Below are positions 1-8,150 of a stretch of 41,578 nt of DNA, piece after piece. This stretch comes from CAYPZL01 sp964415045 (lineage in GTDB: Bacteria; Planctomycetota; Phycisphaerae; Sedimentisphaerales; Anaerobacaceae), in contig CAYPZL010000026.1 in assembly GCA_964415045.1 (NCBI GenBank), forward strand, positions 1 through 41,578, read 5' to 3'. Position 1 is the first letter of the stretch. Each line of letters starts with the position of its first letter. Made by a program: the position numbers and the translations under genes. A model generated the notes under the pieces. That model had not been told where the DNA came from. It saw nothing but the letters and a program-made list of their open reading frames with translations, and searched no databases.

Positions 1-60
1 TTCGACAAATTCCCGCCCCCCAAAGGCAAAGAAATCACGCTTGTACAGGGCCTAGAGTAA
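1..60 (+). CDS. C-terminal end of a truncated gene, unknown product
   Basis: Frame 1 is open from the first base and reads 19 residues (FDKFPPPKGK, then EITLVQGLE) to a TAA at 58-60. The stop lies inside the 34-bp repeat that begins at 56. The fragment is too short for a family call. It could be the end of any protein, including a transposase of an element lying outside the window, or a chance open frame. Confidence 0.35.
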   Translation, partial: FDKFPPPKGKEITLVQGLE

Positions 61-89
61 GCCTAATCTCCATTTTGCAAAAGTTCAGT
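56..89 (+). repeat. 34-bp repeat, left copy of an inverted pair
   Basis: This sequence is identical over 34 bp to the reverse complement of 41526-41559. The match extends outward to 39 bp (51-89) with one mismatch at 55. It contains the perfect palindrome TTTTGCAAAA. In both copies the repeat, read in the same sense, follows a possible TAA stop and points towards the first full gene. That arrangement fits a dispersed intergenic repeat or the end of a mobile element; the sequence alone cannot decide which. Confidence 0.9.
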
Positions 90-172
90 AGGAAGTTGCC
101 CTGGATCAGCCGACGGCCAAGGTGCTATTCTATGGCGCGGAGGCGGCGATGAGGACGAGCTGCGTTGGCGGC

Positions 173-199
173 GAGGCGGGCTTTGGTTTGCGCCGCCTC
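173..199 (+). terminator. Possible hairpin terminator before the aminotransferase promoter
   Basis: GAGGCGG at 173-179 pairs with CCGCCTC at 193-199 across a 13-base loop, and an inner GC/GC pair is possible with a bulge. A short T run (ATTTT, about 208-212) follows 8 bases later, so this is a weak intrinsic terminator at best. It sits between the truncated left gene and the promoter at 217-245. Confidence 0.3.
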
Positions 200-216
200 A
201 CTCGGCGATTTTGGAG

Positions 217-245
217 TTGGCAAACACCGGGCACTCCGTTATGAT
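217..245 (+). promoter_or_regulatory. Sigma-70-type promoter for the aminotransferase
   Basis: TTGGCA (217-222), a 17-bp spacer and TATGAT (240-245) match the -35 and -10 consensus in five of six positions each. Transcription would start near 252, giving a leader of about 53 nt. A Shine-Dalgarno-like AGAAGGGAT (291-299) precedes the ATG at 305. Confidence 0.7.
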
Positions 246-304
246 GCCAGACGCGGCACGAGGGGAGCGATTGGTATTTTCGGTCGATATAGAAGGGATG
301 AACT

Positions 305-1414
305 ATGACGAAACTGGTCGCTGATCGAACGAGTCTGATTGATGCGAGCGGCATTCGGAAGGTCTTCGCCCTGGCGGCGGAGCTGGAAAACCCGATCAAT
401 TTCTCGATCGGCCAGCCGGACTTCGACGTGCCCGAGCCGCTCAAGCAGGAGGCCATCAAGGCGATCGAAGCCGGGCTCAACAAATACTCGCAGACGGCCG
501 GCGACAAGGAATTCAAAGACAAGATCACTGCCCGCGTGAGCGCCGAGTTCGGCTGGGAAGATCCGGCCGTGCTCGTGGCCAGCGGCGTCAGCGGCGCGTT
601 GCTGCTGTCCTTCCTGTCCTTGATCGACCCGGGCGACGAGGTGATCATCCCCGACCCGTACTTCGTCATCTACAAGCACGTCGTCAATCTGCTCGGCGGC
701 AGGTGCGTCTTTGTCGACACCTACCCCGACTTCAAGCTGCACGTGGACAGGATCGCCGAGGCGATCAGCGACAAAACCAAGATGATTATCCTGAACTCTC
801 CCTGCAACCCGACGGGTGTTGTCTATGAGCGGGACGAGGTTGAGGCGCTGGCGAAGGTCGCGGCGGAAAAGGATATTCTCGTCATGACCGACGATATCTA
901 CGAGCAGTTTTCCTACGACGGGTCGCCGACGAGCATCGCCAAATACCACGAGAAAGTCCTGGTATTGCGCGGCTTCAGCAAGAGCTACGCCATGACGGGG
1001 TGGCGGCTGGCGTACGTGGCGGCGCCGGCGTCGATGAAGCCGGTGGTCGAGGAGATGACCAAGATTCAACAGTACACGTTCGTCTGCGCGCCGACGCCGT
1101 TCCAGAGGGCTGCGGCCGCGGCGCTGGATTACGACGTCAGCGACCTCGTCAAGGGCTATGCCAGGAAACGGGATTTGCTGTACGACGGTCTCAAGGACAA
1201 GTTCGAGCTGATCCGGCCCGGCGGGGCGTTCTATGCGTTCATCAAGGCTCCCGGCGGCTCCGGCACCGAGTTCGTCACCAAAGCGATCAAGAACAACGTC
1301 CTGGTGATTCCGGGCAACGTCTTCAGCGAAAAGGACACGCACTTCCGCGTCAGCTTCGCTACGACCGACAAGAAGATTCAACAGGGAGTTGAGGTTCTGC
1401 GAAGCCTGGTCTAA
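305..1414 (+). CDS. Class I PLP-dependent aminotransferase (aspartate aminotransferase-like)
   Basis: This is a 369-residue fold-type I aminotransferase, a cytoplasmic enzyme that moves an amino group between an amino acid and a 2-oxo acid using pyridoxal phosphate. NSPCNPTG (about residues 164-171) is the family's conserved Asn-containing motif. Asp-Asp-Ile-Tyr (about 196-199) holds the cofactor-ring aspartate and tyrosine. GFSKSYAMTGWRLAY carries the Schiff-base lysine (about residue 226), and the C-terminal FRVSFA arginine would bind the substrate carboxylate. The ATG is preceded by a good ribosome site and a strong promoter. The gene stands alone, so substrate is not set by context; aspartate, alanine or aromatic amino acids are all possible. 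Confidence 0.9.
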   Translation: MTKLVADRTSLIDASGIRKVFALAAELENPINFSIGQPDFDVPEPLKQEAIKAIEAGLNKYSQTAGDKEFKDKITARVSAEFGWEDPAVLVASGVSGALLLSFLSLIDPGDEVIIPDPYFVIYKHVVNLLGGRCVFVDTYPDFKLHVDRIAEAISDKTKMIILNSPCNPTGVVYERDEVEALAKVAAEKDILVMTDDIYEQFSYDGSPTSIAKYHEKVLVLRGFSKSYAMTGWRLAYVAAPASMKPVVEEMTKIQQYTFVCAPTPFQRAAAAALDYDVSDLVKGYARKRDLLYDGLKDKFELIRPGGAFYAFIKAPGGSGTEFVTKAIKNNVLVIPGNVFSEKDTHFRVSFATTDKKIQQGVEVLRSLV

Positions 1415-1472
1415 GCGAAAAACAGTCAGGGGGGCGGAGGGGAGAAATTTTTTCTGTGTCCGTCAAGTCATG

Positions 1473-1501
1473 TTGCCAAGCAGGGGCCGCGGCGGTAGAA
1501 T
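1473..1501 (+). promoter_or_regulatory. Sigma-70-type promoter placing the start site at the NfeD ATG
   Basis: TTGCCA (1473-1478), a 17-bp spacer and TAGAAT (1496-1501) form a good promoter. Only seven bases (1502-1508) separate the -10 box from the ATG at 1509, so the expected first transcribed base falls on or next to the start codon. No Shine-Dalgarno sequence lies in that gap, which fits a leaderless transcript. Confidence 0.6.
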
Positions 1502-1508
1502 TAGCAAC

Positions 1509-3059
1509 ATGAAAGCGGCTTTTCGTATCATCCTTATTCTGTTTTGGTGCGGCCTGGCGCGGGCGGAGGCAAACGCCACGGGGCCCAATGCCCCGTCCGC
1601 GATGACCGCCGAGGCCAGGGCAGCGATCATTCCCTGCAAAGGCCTGGTGGACGAGGCCCTGTTCAAATCCATCGAGCGCCGCAGCGAGATGGCCATGACG
1701 GCGGGGGCCGACTACCTCATTTACGAGATTGGCACCTACGGCGGACTGGTCAACGCGGCGGACACAATCGCCAAGTATTTTATTCAGACCGTCGGGGATC
1801 GCGCCACCACGGTGGCCTACGTCACGACCGAGGCAATCTCGGCCGGCGCGCTGATCAGCGTTTCCTGCAACGAGATCATCATGCGGAAAAACACCACGAT
1901 CGGCGATTGCGCCCCGATCTCGCTGGGCGGCAAACTCGAGGGCGTCGAGCGGGAGAAGATCGAGAGCTTCATCCGGGCGGCGTTCCAGCGGGCGGCCGAG
2001 GCCAACGGCTATCCGGAACTGCTGCTCAAGGCCATGGTCACCATGCAGGTCGAGGTCTGGCGCGTCAAGAACCTCGGCACCGGCCGCTGGGAGCTCTTTG
2101 AAGGAGACAAGCTGCCGACCGACGCCAACGAATATGACACCGAGAACGCCGAAGAAATCGTAGGGGGCACGGAGTTGCTGACGCTGACCGCCTCGCAGGC
2201 GGCCGAGTACAACATCGCCCGGAGCGTGGTCGAGGATATCGACGGGGCCCTGGCCTTTCTCGAGCAGCGCGACGGGGTGACCTTCAGCGAGCCACCGATG
2301 CGGTTGCGTCCGATCTGGTCGGAGCAGATGGTCAGTTGGCTGAATTCGCCCGGGGTGATGGCCGTCCTGGTCATGGTGGCGCTGCTGGGTGCCTATGTCG
2401 AGTTCAGCACACCGGGCCTTGGCTTGCCGGGCCTGGTGGCGGTCATCTGTCTGGCGATCATACTGGGCAGCAAATACCTCGTCGGCCTGGCCAATTGGGT
2501 GGAGATTGCGCTACTGTTCGCAGGAATCGTGCTGCTGCTGATCGAGTTCCTGGTGTTACCCGGTTTCGGTATCGCGGGGATTCTGGGTATTGTGTGCGTG
2601 CTGGCAGGGCTTTTCGGCATGCTTATTCGCAACGCTCCGGACGAGCTGCCGTGGCCGGAGACGACCACGGACTGGCAGATTCTCTGCTCGGGTGTTCTGG
2701 GGCTGACGTGCGGCCTTGTCGGCTTCGTGTTTCTGGCGTGGCTGCTGTCACGCTATTTGCCGAAGATGCAGTTCCTCAGCGGCCTGGTGCTGGTCCCGAT
2801 ACTGGCCACCGGCAGGGGCGGGCGAGCGGTCGTGAGCATGACGGCGCCGCCGGAGACGGCCGGGCCGGGTGTCAAGGTCGGCGACGTGGGTGAGGTGGTA
2901 GCGAGGTTGCGTCCGGCCGGCAAGGCCCGGTTCGGCGATGCCGTTGTCGACGTGGTCGCGACGGGGGAGTTTCTTGCCATAGGAGCCAGTGTGGCGATTG
3001 TGGAGATACGGGGCAACCGGGTCGTCGTGAAGAAAGTGGCCGAAACCGACGACGCGTGA
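1509..3059 (+). CDS. Long NfeD family membrane protein with ClpP-like serine protease domain
   Basis: This 516-residue NfeD1b-type protein begins with a signal peptide (MKAAFRIILILFWCGLARA). A ClpP/SppA-like protease domain follows: residues near the TEAISAGALI segment contain the Ser-Ala-Gly catalytic-serine motif, and the lysine of MRKNTTIG is a possible general base. A block of hydrophobic helices lies at about 285-420, then an OB-fold NfeD domain (GDVGEVVARLRPAGKARF) ends the protein. The family is known to partner with SPFH/flotillin proteins and act on membrane proteins. Here it heads an operon with a short NfeD (67 bp away) and FloA. The ATG at 1509 was chosen over upstream starts because it begins the signal peptide and fits the promoter. 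Confidence 0.88.
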   Translation: MKAAFRIILILFWCGLARAEANATGPNAPSAMTAEARAAIIPCKGLVDEALFKSIERRSEMAMTAGADYLIYEIGTYGGLVNAADTIAKYFIQTVGDRATTVAYVTTEAISAGALISVSCNEIIMRKNTTIGDCAPISLGGKLEGVEREKIESFIRAAFQRAAEANGYPELLLKAMVTMQVEVWRVKNLGTGRWELFEGDKLPTDANEYDTENAEEIVGGTELLTLTASQAAEYNIARSVVEDIDGALAFLEQRDGVTFSEPPMRLRPIWSEQMVSWLNSPGVMAVLVMVALLGAYVEFSTPGLGLPGLVAVICLAIILGSKYLVGLANWVEIALLFAGIVLLLIEFLVLPGFGIAGILGIVCVLAGLFGMLIRNAPDELPWPETTTDWQILCSGVLGLTCGLVGFVFLAWLLSRYLPKMQFLSGLVLVPILATGRGGRAVVSMTAPPETAGPGVKVGDVGEVVARLRPAGKARFGDAVVDVVATGEFLAIGASVAIVEIRGNRVVVKKVAETDDA

Positions 3060-3126
3060 GTTCCGACGGGCCGCTGCGCGCTTGGCGTAGTGCTGTTTTG
3101 ACGTTTGCGTGGACAAGGAGACGCCT

Positions 3127-3621
3127 GTGCTTTGGTGGTTGTTGTTTGCCGTTTTTCTCTTTGTCGCCTGTGCGGTGCTGATTGTCGCGGAGGTGTTCAT
3201 CCCCAGCGGGGGGGTTCTGAGCATCTGCGCCCTGGCGTGCGTGGCGGGGGGCGTGGTGATTTTCTTCAAGCATAGTGCGGCCGCCGGATGGATCGGCGTA
3301 GTGGCCGCGATCGTGATGGTGCCGACGCTGCTGGTCGTGGCCTACAGGCTGCTGCCAAAGACGCGGTTCGGCCGTCAGGTCATACTGGCGCCGCCGGTGC
3401 GAGAGCGTGGCGATGCCATCTCCGACACCGAGGAGCTGGGCAAGCTGCTGGGCCGGGCCGGGCACGTCCAAACCCCCTTGCGGCCGGTGGGAATGTGCGA
3501 ATTCGACGGAAGAAAGGTTGAATGCGTCGCCGAAAGCGGATATGTACCGAAGGATAAGAAAATCAAGGTGATCCGCGTGGAAGGGACTCAAGTGACCGTG
3601 CGGGTCACGGATGAGACTTAA
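3127..3621 (+). CDS. Short NfeD family membrane protein
   Basis: This is a 164-residue protein with two N-terminal membrane stretches (LWWLLFAVFLFVACAVLIVA and a second near residues 36-52), then another helix (WIGVVAAIVMVPTLLVVAY). The C-terminal OB-like NfeD domain contains LGRAGHVQTPLRPVGMCEFDG, cut here by the conserved Gly and Pro-Gly positions. It lacks the protease domain, so it resembles NfeD1a. The GTG at 3127 is preferred because AAGGAG lies six bases upstream (3115-3120); a GTG at 3109 is an alternative. FloA follows after 15 bp, and the short NfeD-flotillin pair is a known conserved gene pair. Confidence 0.85.
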   Translation: MLWWLLFAVFLFVACAVLIVAEVFIPSGGVLSICALACVAGGVVIFFKHSAAAGWIGVVAAIVMVPTLLVVAYRLLPKTRFGRQVILAPPVRERGDAISDTEELGKLLGRAGHVQTPLRPVGMCEFDGRKVECVAESGYVPKDKKIKVIRVEGTQVTVRVTDET

Positions 3622-3636
3622 GGAAAGGATGATAGG

Positions 3637-4638
3637 ATGTCTGAGATGACACGAATATTGCTGGAGGGCAACCCAGTGGTCATCGGCGTGCTGATTGTCG
3701 TCGGGATAGCGGCGCTGGTCTTCATTTTGATCCTCTTGAAGTTTGCGCGTCTGTGGCTGCAGGCGTATTTTTCGCGTGCCGACATCAAGCTCTCCGAGCT
3801 GATCGGGATGTGGCTGCGGAAGGTGGATCCCCGGACCATCGTGCTCAGCAAGATCACCGCGGTGCAGGCCGGGCTGGAGCTCACCACGAAAGACCTGGAA
3901 AGTCACTATCTGGCAGGGGGGCGCGTTCCCAACGTCGTGCGGGCCCTGATCGCCGCCAACCGCGCGAATATCGACCTCGAGCTCAAGACGTCCACCGCCA
4001 TCGATCTGGCCGGCCGGGACATTCTGGAGGCCGTACAAACGAGCGTCAATCCCAAGGTGATCGATTGTCCCGACCCCAAGAAGGGCAAGGAAACGGTGGA
4101 TGCCGTGGCCCAGGACGGAATTCAGCTCAAGGCCAAGGCGCGCGTCACGGTGCGGGCCAACATCCAGCGGCTGGTCGGGGGAGCGACCGAGGAGACCATC
4201 ATCGCCCGCGTCGGCGAGGGAATCGTCACGACCATTGGCAGCGCCATCTCGTACAAGAGCGTGCTGGAGAATCCCGACAACATCTCCAAGGCGGTCCTGG
4301 CCAAGGGACTCGATGCGGGAACGGCCTTCGAGATTCTCTCGATTGACATCGCCGACGTGGACGTGGGTGAAAACGTCGGGGCCCAACTGCAAGCCGCCCA
4401 GGCCGAGGCCGACATGCGACGGGCGAAGGCCGAGGCGGAGAAACGCCGGGCCATGGCGGTCGCCCGCGAGCAGGAAATGCGGGCGCTGGTCGTCGAGAAC
4501 GAATCGAAAGTGCCGCTAGCCATCGCCGAGGCGTTCAGCAAGGGCAACCTCGGCATCATGGACTATTACCGGCTCAAGAATATCGGTGCCGATACCGCGA
4601 TGCGTGAATCGATCGCCAAGCCGAAGAAACAGGAATAG
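3637..4638 (+). CDS. floA: Flotillin-like protein FloA (SPFH family)
   Basis: This 333-residue protein matches the usual FloA length of about 330. An N-terminal hydrophobic stretch (residues 13-36) inserts it in the inner membrane. The SPFH domain includes FSRADIKLSELIGMWLRKVD, and the typical sequence ANRANIDLELKTSTAIDLAG follows. The C-terminal half is an Ala/Glu/Arg-rich coiled coil (about residues 245-290) of the kind used for oligomer assembly. Flotillins organise membrane microdomains and gather partner proteins. Two NfeD genes directly upstream make the protease and flotillin likely partners. AAAGGATGATAGG precedes the ATG. Confidence 0.92.
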   Translation: MSEMTRILLEGNPVVIGVLIVVGIAALVFILILLKFARLWLQAYFSRADIKLSELIGMWLRKVDPRTIVLSKITAVQAGLELTTKDLESHYLAGGRVPNVVRALIAANRANIDLELKTSTAIDLAGRDILEAVQTSVNPKVIDCPDPKKGKETVDAVAQDGIQLKAKARVTVRANIQRLVGGATEETIIARVGEGIVTTIGSAISYKSVLENPDNISKAVLAKGLDAGTAFEILSIDIADVDVGENVGAQLQAAQAEADMRRAKAEAEKRRAMAVAREQEMRALVVENESKVPLAIAEAFSKGNLGIMDYYRLKNIGADTAMRESIAKPKKQE

Positions 4639-4660
4639 CAAGAGCACACGGAAGTAACCG

Positions 4661-5380
4661 ATGGGATTCCTGCTGTCACAACTTGGGCTCCTCGCTCAGC
4701 GAGGACGGGATACGAACGAATGGGTCAACGTCCTCTTTCTGGTCGTCATAGGCGTTCTGTATGCGGTCGGGGCGCTGATCAAAGGCGCCGGCGCAAAAGG
4801 GCAGAAGCGCCAAGGGCAAGGCCAGCCGGCACAGCGGCAGCGCGAGACCTGGCTGCAACGACTGGCACGGAAGGCCGAAGAGATGCAGCGGGCCGCGGAG
4901 GCCAGGACAAAACAGGCGGCCACAGGCATGCGACGCCTGACGGCCGAAGCGAGAGAGCAACAGGCCAAATCGCCCCGGGCTGCGACTCCGCCCACATCGC
5001 CTCCGCAGGGCCCGCTCACCACGCGGCCCGGACGGGGTGGCCAGAGCATTTTGGTGTACGAGCAGGGTACGCCGGAATCCACGTCAGAGAGGCAGCAACG
5101 TGCGGCCCACCTGCGCCGCGCCCGTGAGCCCGCAGCCGAACAGAAGCGCCCCCGGCAGCTTCAACCAGCCGCCGGGCCCAAGCGGCCCGAAGAACCAGCC
5201 GCAATTGAGCCCATCGCAGAACCCGTCCACGACATGGAACTCGAGCCCACGACTGTCCCGGCCTTATTGATTATTGACTACACCGACCCGGATGCGATGA
5301 AAAAGGCCATTCTCCACTACGAGATCATCGGCAAACCGCTGGCCCTGCGCGATCCCTTCCAACGAATCGCAGGGCTGTAG
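4661..5380 (+). CDS. Single-helix membrane protein with disordered middle and conserved C-terminal tail
   Basis: The product has 239 residues and no recognised domain. One hydrophobic helix (about residues 22-42, WVNVLFLVVIGVLYAVGALI) is followed by a long Gln/Arg/Ala/Pro-rich, probably disordered and partly coiled region. The C-terminus ends in a hydrophobic, ordered-looking segment (KAILHYEIIGKPLALRD near the end). Proteins with such a tail (KAI..EI.GKP.ALR) are remembered from related planctomycetes, which is recall and was not searched. It follows floA by 22 bp, so it is probably the fourth member of the NfeD/flotillin operon and may be a client or adaptor. Confidence 0.75.
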   Translation: MGFLLSQLGLLAQRGRDTNEWVNVLFLVVIGVLYAVGALIKGAGAKGQKRQGQGQPAQRQRETWLQRLARKAEEMQRAAEARTKQAATGMRRLTAEAREQQAKSPRAATPPTSPPQGPLTTRPGRGGQSILVYEQGTPESTSERQQRAAHLRRAREPAAEQKRPRQLQPAAGPKRPEEPAAIEPIAEPVHDMELEPTTVPALLIIDYTDPDAMKKAILHYEIIGKPLALRDPFQRIAGL

Positions 5381-5477
5381 CCGGCAGGGCGGTGGCACTC
5401 GATTTCTCCGGGCTTGCCCCCCTTTTCACGGCCGACTGTTTATAGGACGTTGGTCGTGAAGTGCTGCGGCACGGCTT

Positions 5478-6032
5478 TCAGCTCAGATGCTCGGCGGACT
5501 CTTCCGCGCGGAGGTGCATTTCTACCGTCTCGACGAACTCGTCCGGCGTTTCGGGTGAAAGCAGGAACTTGCGTCCATCATCGCACTCGATCAGGACCAG
5601 GCGAGCGGCATCCGTCACGTACCCATACACAATTCCGAGGCGCGAGCAGAAAAAGATCCCGAACCCGCCGAGAAATCCGCCGGAGCCGAACAGGCGGATG
5701 CCGATACCCAAGTCTCGCTTTTCGAGCCGTCTGATCCGCCGAATGATCTCCACGGGGATCAGTACATCGGGCCCCAGTCGTTTCACCCGCACAGCCGACT
5801 CGCCGGCCGTGTAGCGCAGCGGCGCCAGCAGGATGCACAGGACAACGATCGTCGTCGGGATGCCCGCCACAAAAAACACCCAAGCCTCCGTCGCGCCATG
5901 CGCTCGCGCGCGCGTGCAGATCATGGCAACCGCCACAAACACCACGGGAAGAACGACCACACAAACGGCTACCGTAATAGCCCACACGGAAGCCGACCAC
6001 GGGGCGGCAAACGTTCGCTCACTCTCTATCAT
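5478..6032 (-). CDS. Small membrane protein with bacterial PH-like domain
   Basis: The product has 184 residues. Two transmembrane helices (about residues 14-38 and 46-71) are followed by a domain resembling the bacterial PH-type (bPH) families: an RYTAGESAVRVKRLG start, a glycine-rich GSGGFLGGFGIFF turn, and FLLSPETPDEFVETV at the end. The function is unknown; such domains in bacteria are membrane-associated. It is monocistronic, with its own promoter about 60 bp upstream, and converges on the flotillin operon. Confidence 0.7.
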   Translation of the reverse strand: MIESERTFAAPWSASVWAITVAVCVVVLPVVFVAVAMICTRARAHGATEAWVFFVAGIPTTIVVLCILLAPLRYTAGESAVRVKRLGPDVLIPVEIIRRIRRLEKRDLGIGIRLFGSGGFLGGFGIFFCSRLGIVYGYVTDAARLVLIECDDGRKFLLSPETPDEFVETVEMHLRAEESAEHLS

Positions 6033-6091
6033 GGAAACGCAACCAGAAAAAGCAGGGGTAACGATACAGAACCCGAAGAAGCCAGCATTTC

Positions 6092-6121
6092 ATTATAATG
6101 AGACCTCGGGGCCGCTGCCAT
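6092..6121 (-). promoter_or_regulatory. Promoter of the PH-like protein, -10 inside a 12-bp palindrome
   Basis: On the reverse strand ATGGCA (6121-6116), an 18-bp spacer and a perfect TATAAT (6097-6092) precede the gene starting at 6032. The -10 lies within the perfect palindrome TCATTATAATGA (6090-6101), which could bind a dimeric regulator, though A/T symmetry around a -10 box may be chance. Confidence 0.55.
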
Positions 6122-6242
6122 GGAGAAATCGCCCCTGAACGCACGACCACCCCGAACGTCTCATAAGGTATGTTATGTTTCATTCGGCTCTACGGGCGGA
6201 ATTTGGCTCGAACGGGCTGCTGGGTCCCCTTCCAGGCACTTC

Positions 6243-7835
6243 TCAGGTTCTCGGGAGAGATGCGTGGGTGGCGGTTTGGCAGAGATTCTCCCACATCAGG
6301 CTTACCGTGTCGGAGAGTCCAAGGTTTTGCAGCACAATCGAGACGTTTGTCGTGGGATCGAGGTGCGCGCCGAGATTGGCCTGGATCTGACGCTGCAGAT
6401 TGATCAAGGATGAAGCAAACTTCACACGGTTGCAGTACAAAAGCGCCGTATGGTAATAGAGATCGAGAGTCTGCGGCGTGTACTGCGTGGGCATGATGAG
6501 GTTGAGGGCCTCGCGTTTTTGCCCGGCTTCGTACAAGCAGACGGCGAGCTTCGTGGCGGCCCGGCGATACGTGGGGTTGATTCGCAAGGCGGCCTCAAAG
6601 CATTCCCGGGCCGCGTCCGGCTGGTTGGCATGCATGTAGAGAATGCCGAGCCTGTGGTGAAGTTCCGGATTGCCGGGAAATCGCTCCAAATGGAGCTGAT
6701 GCGAGGTGATGACCCTTTCTTCGAGGCTGTGCCCGTTTTCCGGGGCGGGCAGGAGATTGGCCTCCAGGGCCGCCTGGAGGATGAGCCTGGCGGTCTCGGC
6801 AAAGAGAAAGGAGCTGTTCGGCTGAATCGCCGAGGCCAGCGAAAGCGTGTTCAAGGCTTCGGCGGACCGGCCCGCGAGATTCTGGGCCGCCGCAAGGCCC
6901 ATGTAGGCCTCCACGATGGTGTCGTTGATCTCGACGGCCCTGTTGAACTGCCGGGCGGCGAGTTGATCGGCGTGCATTTTCAGATACAGTGTGCCGAGCT
7001 TGATCGTCGCTTCAAGGAAGTCCGGGCAAATCTGCAGGGCGTGCTGGTACTGCGCGATCGCGTCGCTGGTCGCCCCCGTGGCCGCCAGGATGTCAGCACG
7101 CTTGGCGATCAGATCCGCCCGGTCGGGCTGATCGGCGAGACGGACGTCGATTTGGTCCAGCGCGTCATCGAAGTGCCCGTCTTGCGCGAGACGATCGATC
7201 GACTCGTCCTGGGTCATAAAGTTGTCCGGATGGATCAGGATGGCGTTGTTGAATGTATCGACCGCTTTGGTGTATTGACTGCCGGCGATGTAGAGATGCC
7301 CGAGAGTCACGAGATTCGAGATGTCGTCCGGATAGTGCTGCTTGAGCGGCTCGTACTGGGCGATGGCGTCGGCCAGCCGCCCGTCCTTGAAATAGATGGC
7401 GCCAAGCCGTTGGGCGGGAAGCTGCAGGTAACTCTTGAACTTCAGACAATCCTGATAGAACTCGATGGCTTCGGCCTGCTGTCCGAGACGCTCATAACAA
7501 TGCGCCAGAGCGTAAAGGGCCATCGTGTTGCTGGGCTGGCGCAGGTACACCGAATTGAGCTGTTCGACGGCGTCGGCGAGATTGTTGTCACGAAGGGCCA
7601 GGGCGGCGCCGGCCATGCGGCCCAGACAACAGGACGGATGCTCAAACAAATAGAGACGCAACTGCTCCCGGGCCTCTTCGAGCTTGCCGTCGCCCATGAG
7701 GTCGATGATGTGATTCCGGTGGCATTGCTGCACCGATTCGGCCTGACTTTGTCGTTTTTCGTTGAGCCAGTGCCAGATCAAATCGGACGTATCAACAGTA
7801 ATGGCCCTGCCGAGGATTTCAAGCAAACCGCTCAT
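6243..7835 (-). CDS. Tetratricopeptide-repeat protein
   Basis: The 530-residue product consists largely of TPR-type helical pairs. Typical signatures include ALYALAHCYERLGQQAEAIE, LVTLGHLYIAGSQYTKAVD and HRLGILYMHANQPDAARECF with the expected Ala/Gly and Pro positions. It starts with a short unique N-terminus (MSGLLEILGRAITVDTSD) and has no signal peptide or membrane helix, so it is probably a cytoplasmic scaffold or regulatory protein. CAGGAG lies six bases before the ATG (spacer TGAGGG). The partner is not indicated by neighbours, which include a receiver protein upstream on the same strand. Confidence 0.85.
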   Translation of the reverse strand: MSGLLEILGRAITVDTSDLIWHWLNEKRQSQAESVQQCHRNHIIDLMGDGKLEEAREQLRLYLFEHPSCCLGRMAGAALALRDNNLADAVEQLNSVYLRQPSNTMALYALAHCYERLGQQAEAIEFYQDCLKFKSYLQLPAQRLGAIYFKDGRLADAIAQYEPLKQHYPDDISNLVTLGHLYIAGSQYTKAVDTFNNAILIHPDNFMTQDESIDRLAQDGHFDDALDQIDVRLADQPDRADLIAKRADILAATGATSDAIAQYQHALQICPDFLEATIKLGTLYLKMHADQLAARQFNRAVEINDTIVEAYMGLAAAQNLAGRSAEALNTLSLASAIQPNSSFLFAETARLILQAALEANLLPAPENGHSLEERVITSHQLHLERFPGNPELHHRLGILYMHANQPDAARECFEAALRINPTYRRAATKLAVCLYEAGQKREALNLIMPTQYTPQTLDLYYHTALLYCNRVKFASSLINLQRQIQANLGAHLDPTTNVSIVLQNLGLSDTVSLMWENLCQTATHASLPRT

Positions 7836-8150
7836 CCCTCACTCCTGAAACCATGTCGTGCCTAATCAAGGAACTGCTTGCTGACGTATCGTCCAATTCG
7901 CAGGGGCGGTTAACCTTTGTTTTGGCGCGGCACGGGCCGTTTGAAGAACCGCCTCAGGTGTCATGGCGGTTGTGTGTGCTGTAGGGATTGTTTGGATTCT
8001 GAATGCGCCGTTATCGGGTTCTTACATTCGCCCTGCCGCCGGATGCGCAGAGCAACACCCGATAGTATTTTCGTAAGGCCGATTCATGCGGACTACATGC
8101 GCCGCGACCGCGTCTGTCGATGGCGCAGGGGCGCCGGCGGCCCTTGCCCC
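7836..8150. other. 315-bp intergenic region with a spaced inverted repeat
   Basis: No convincing gene is present; the longest reverse-strand ATG frame checked by eye is about 21 codons. TATCGGGT (8012-8019) and ACCCGATA (8057-8064) form an 8-bp inverted repeat 37 bases apart. A TACTAT -10-like box on the reverse strand overlaps the right arm, but no good -35 was seen. The region is downstream of the receiver gene and upstream of the TPR gene and is the likely site of the TPR promoter. Confidence 0.4.

Noticed and set aside
1415..1508. Intrinsic terminator after the aminotransferase
   Set aside because: A T run is present (about 1447-1453), but no stable GC stem precedes it.
6450..7865. Open frame of 471 codons on the forward strand
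   Set aside because: It is antisense to the TPR gene, which has the repeat periodicity and a ribosome site.
7836..8150. Structured RNA gene suggested by the spaced inverted repeat
   Set aside because: Only one 8-bp helix could be found, with no further supporting pairing.
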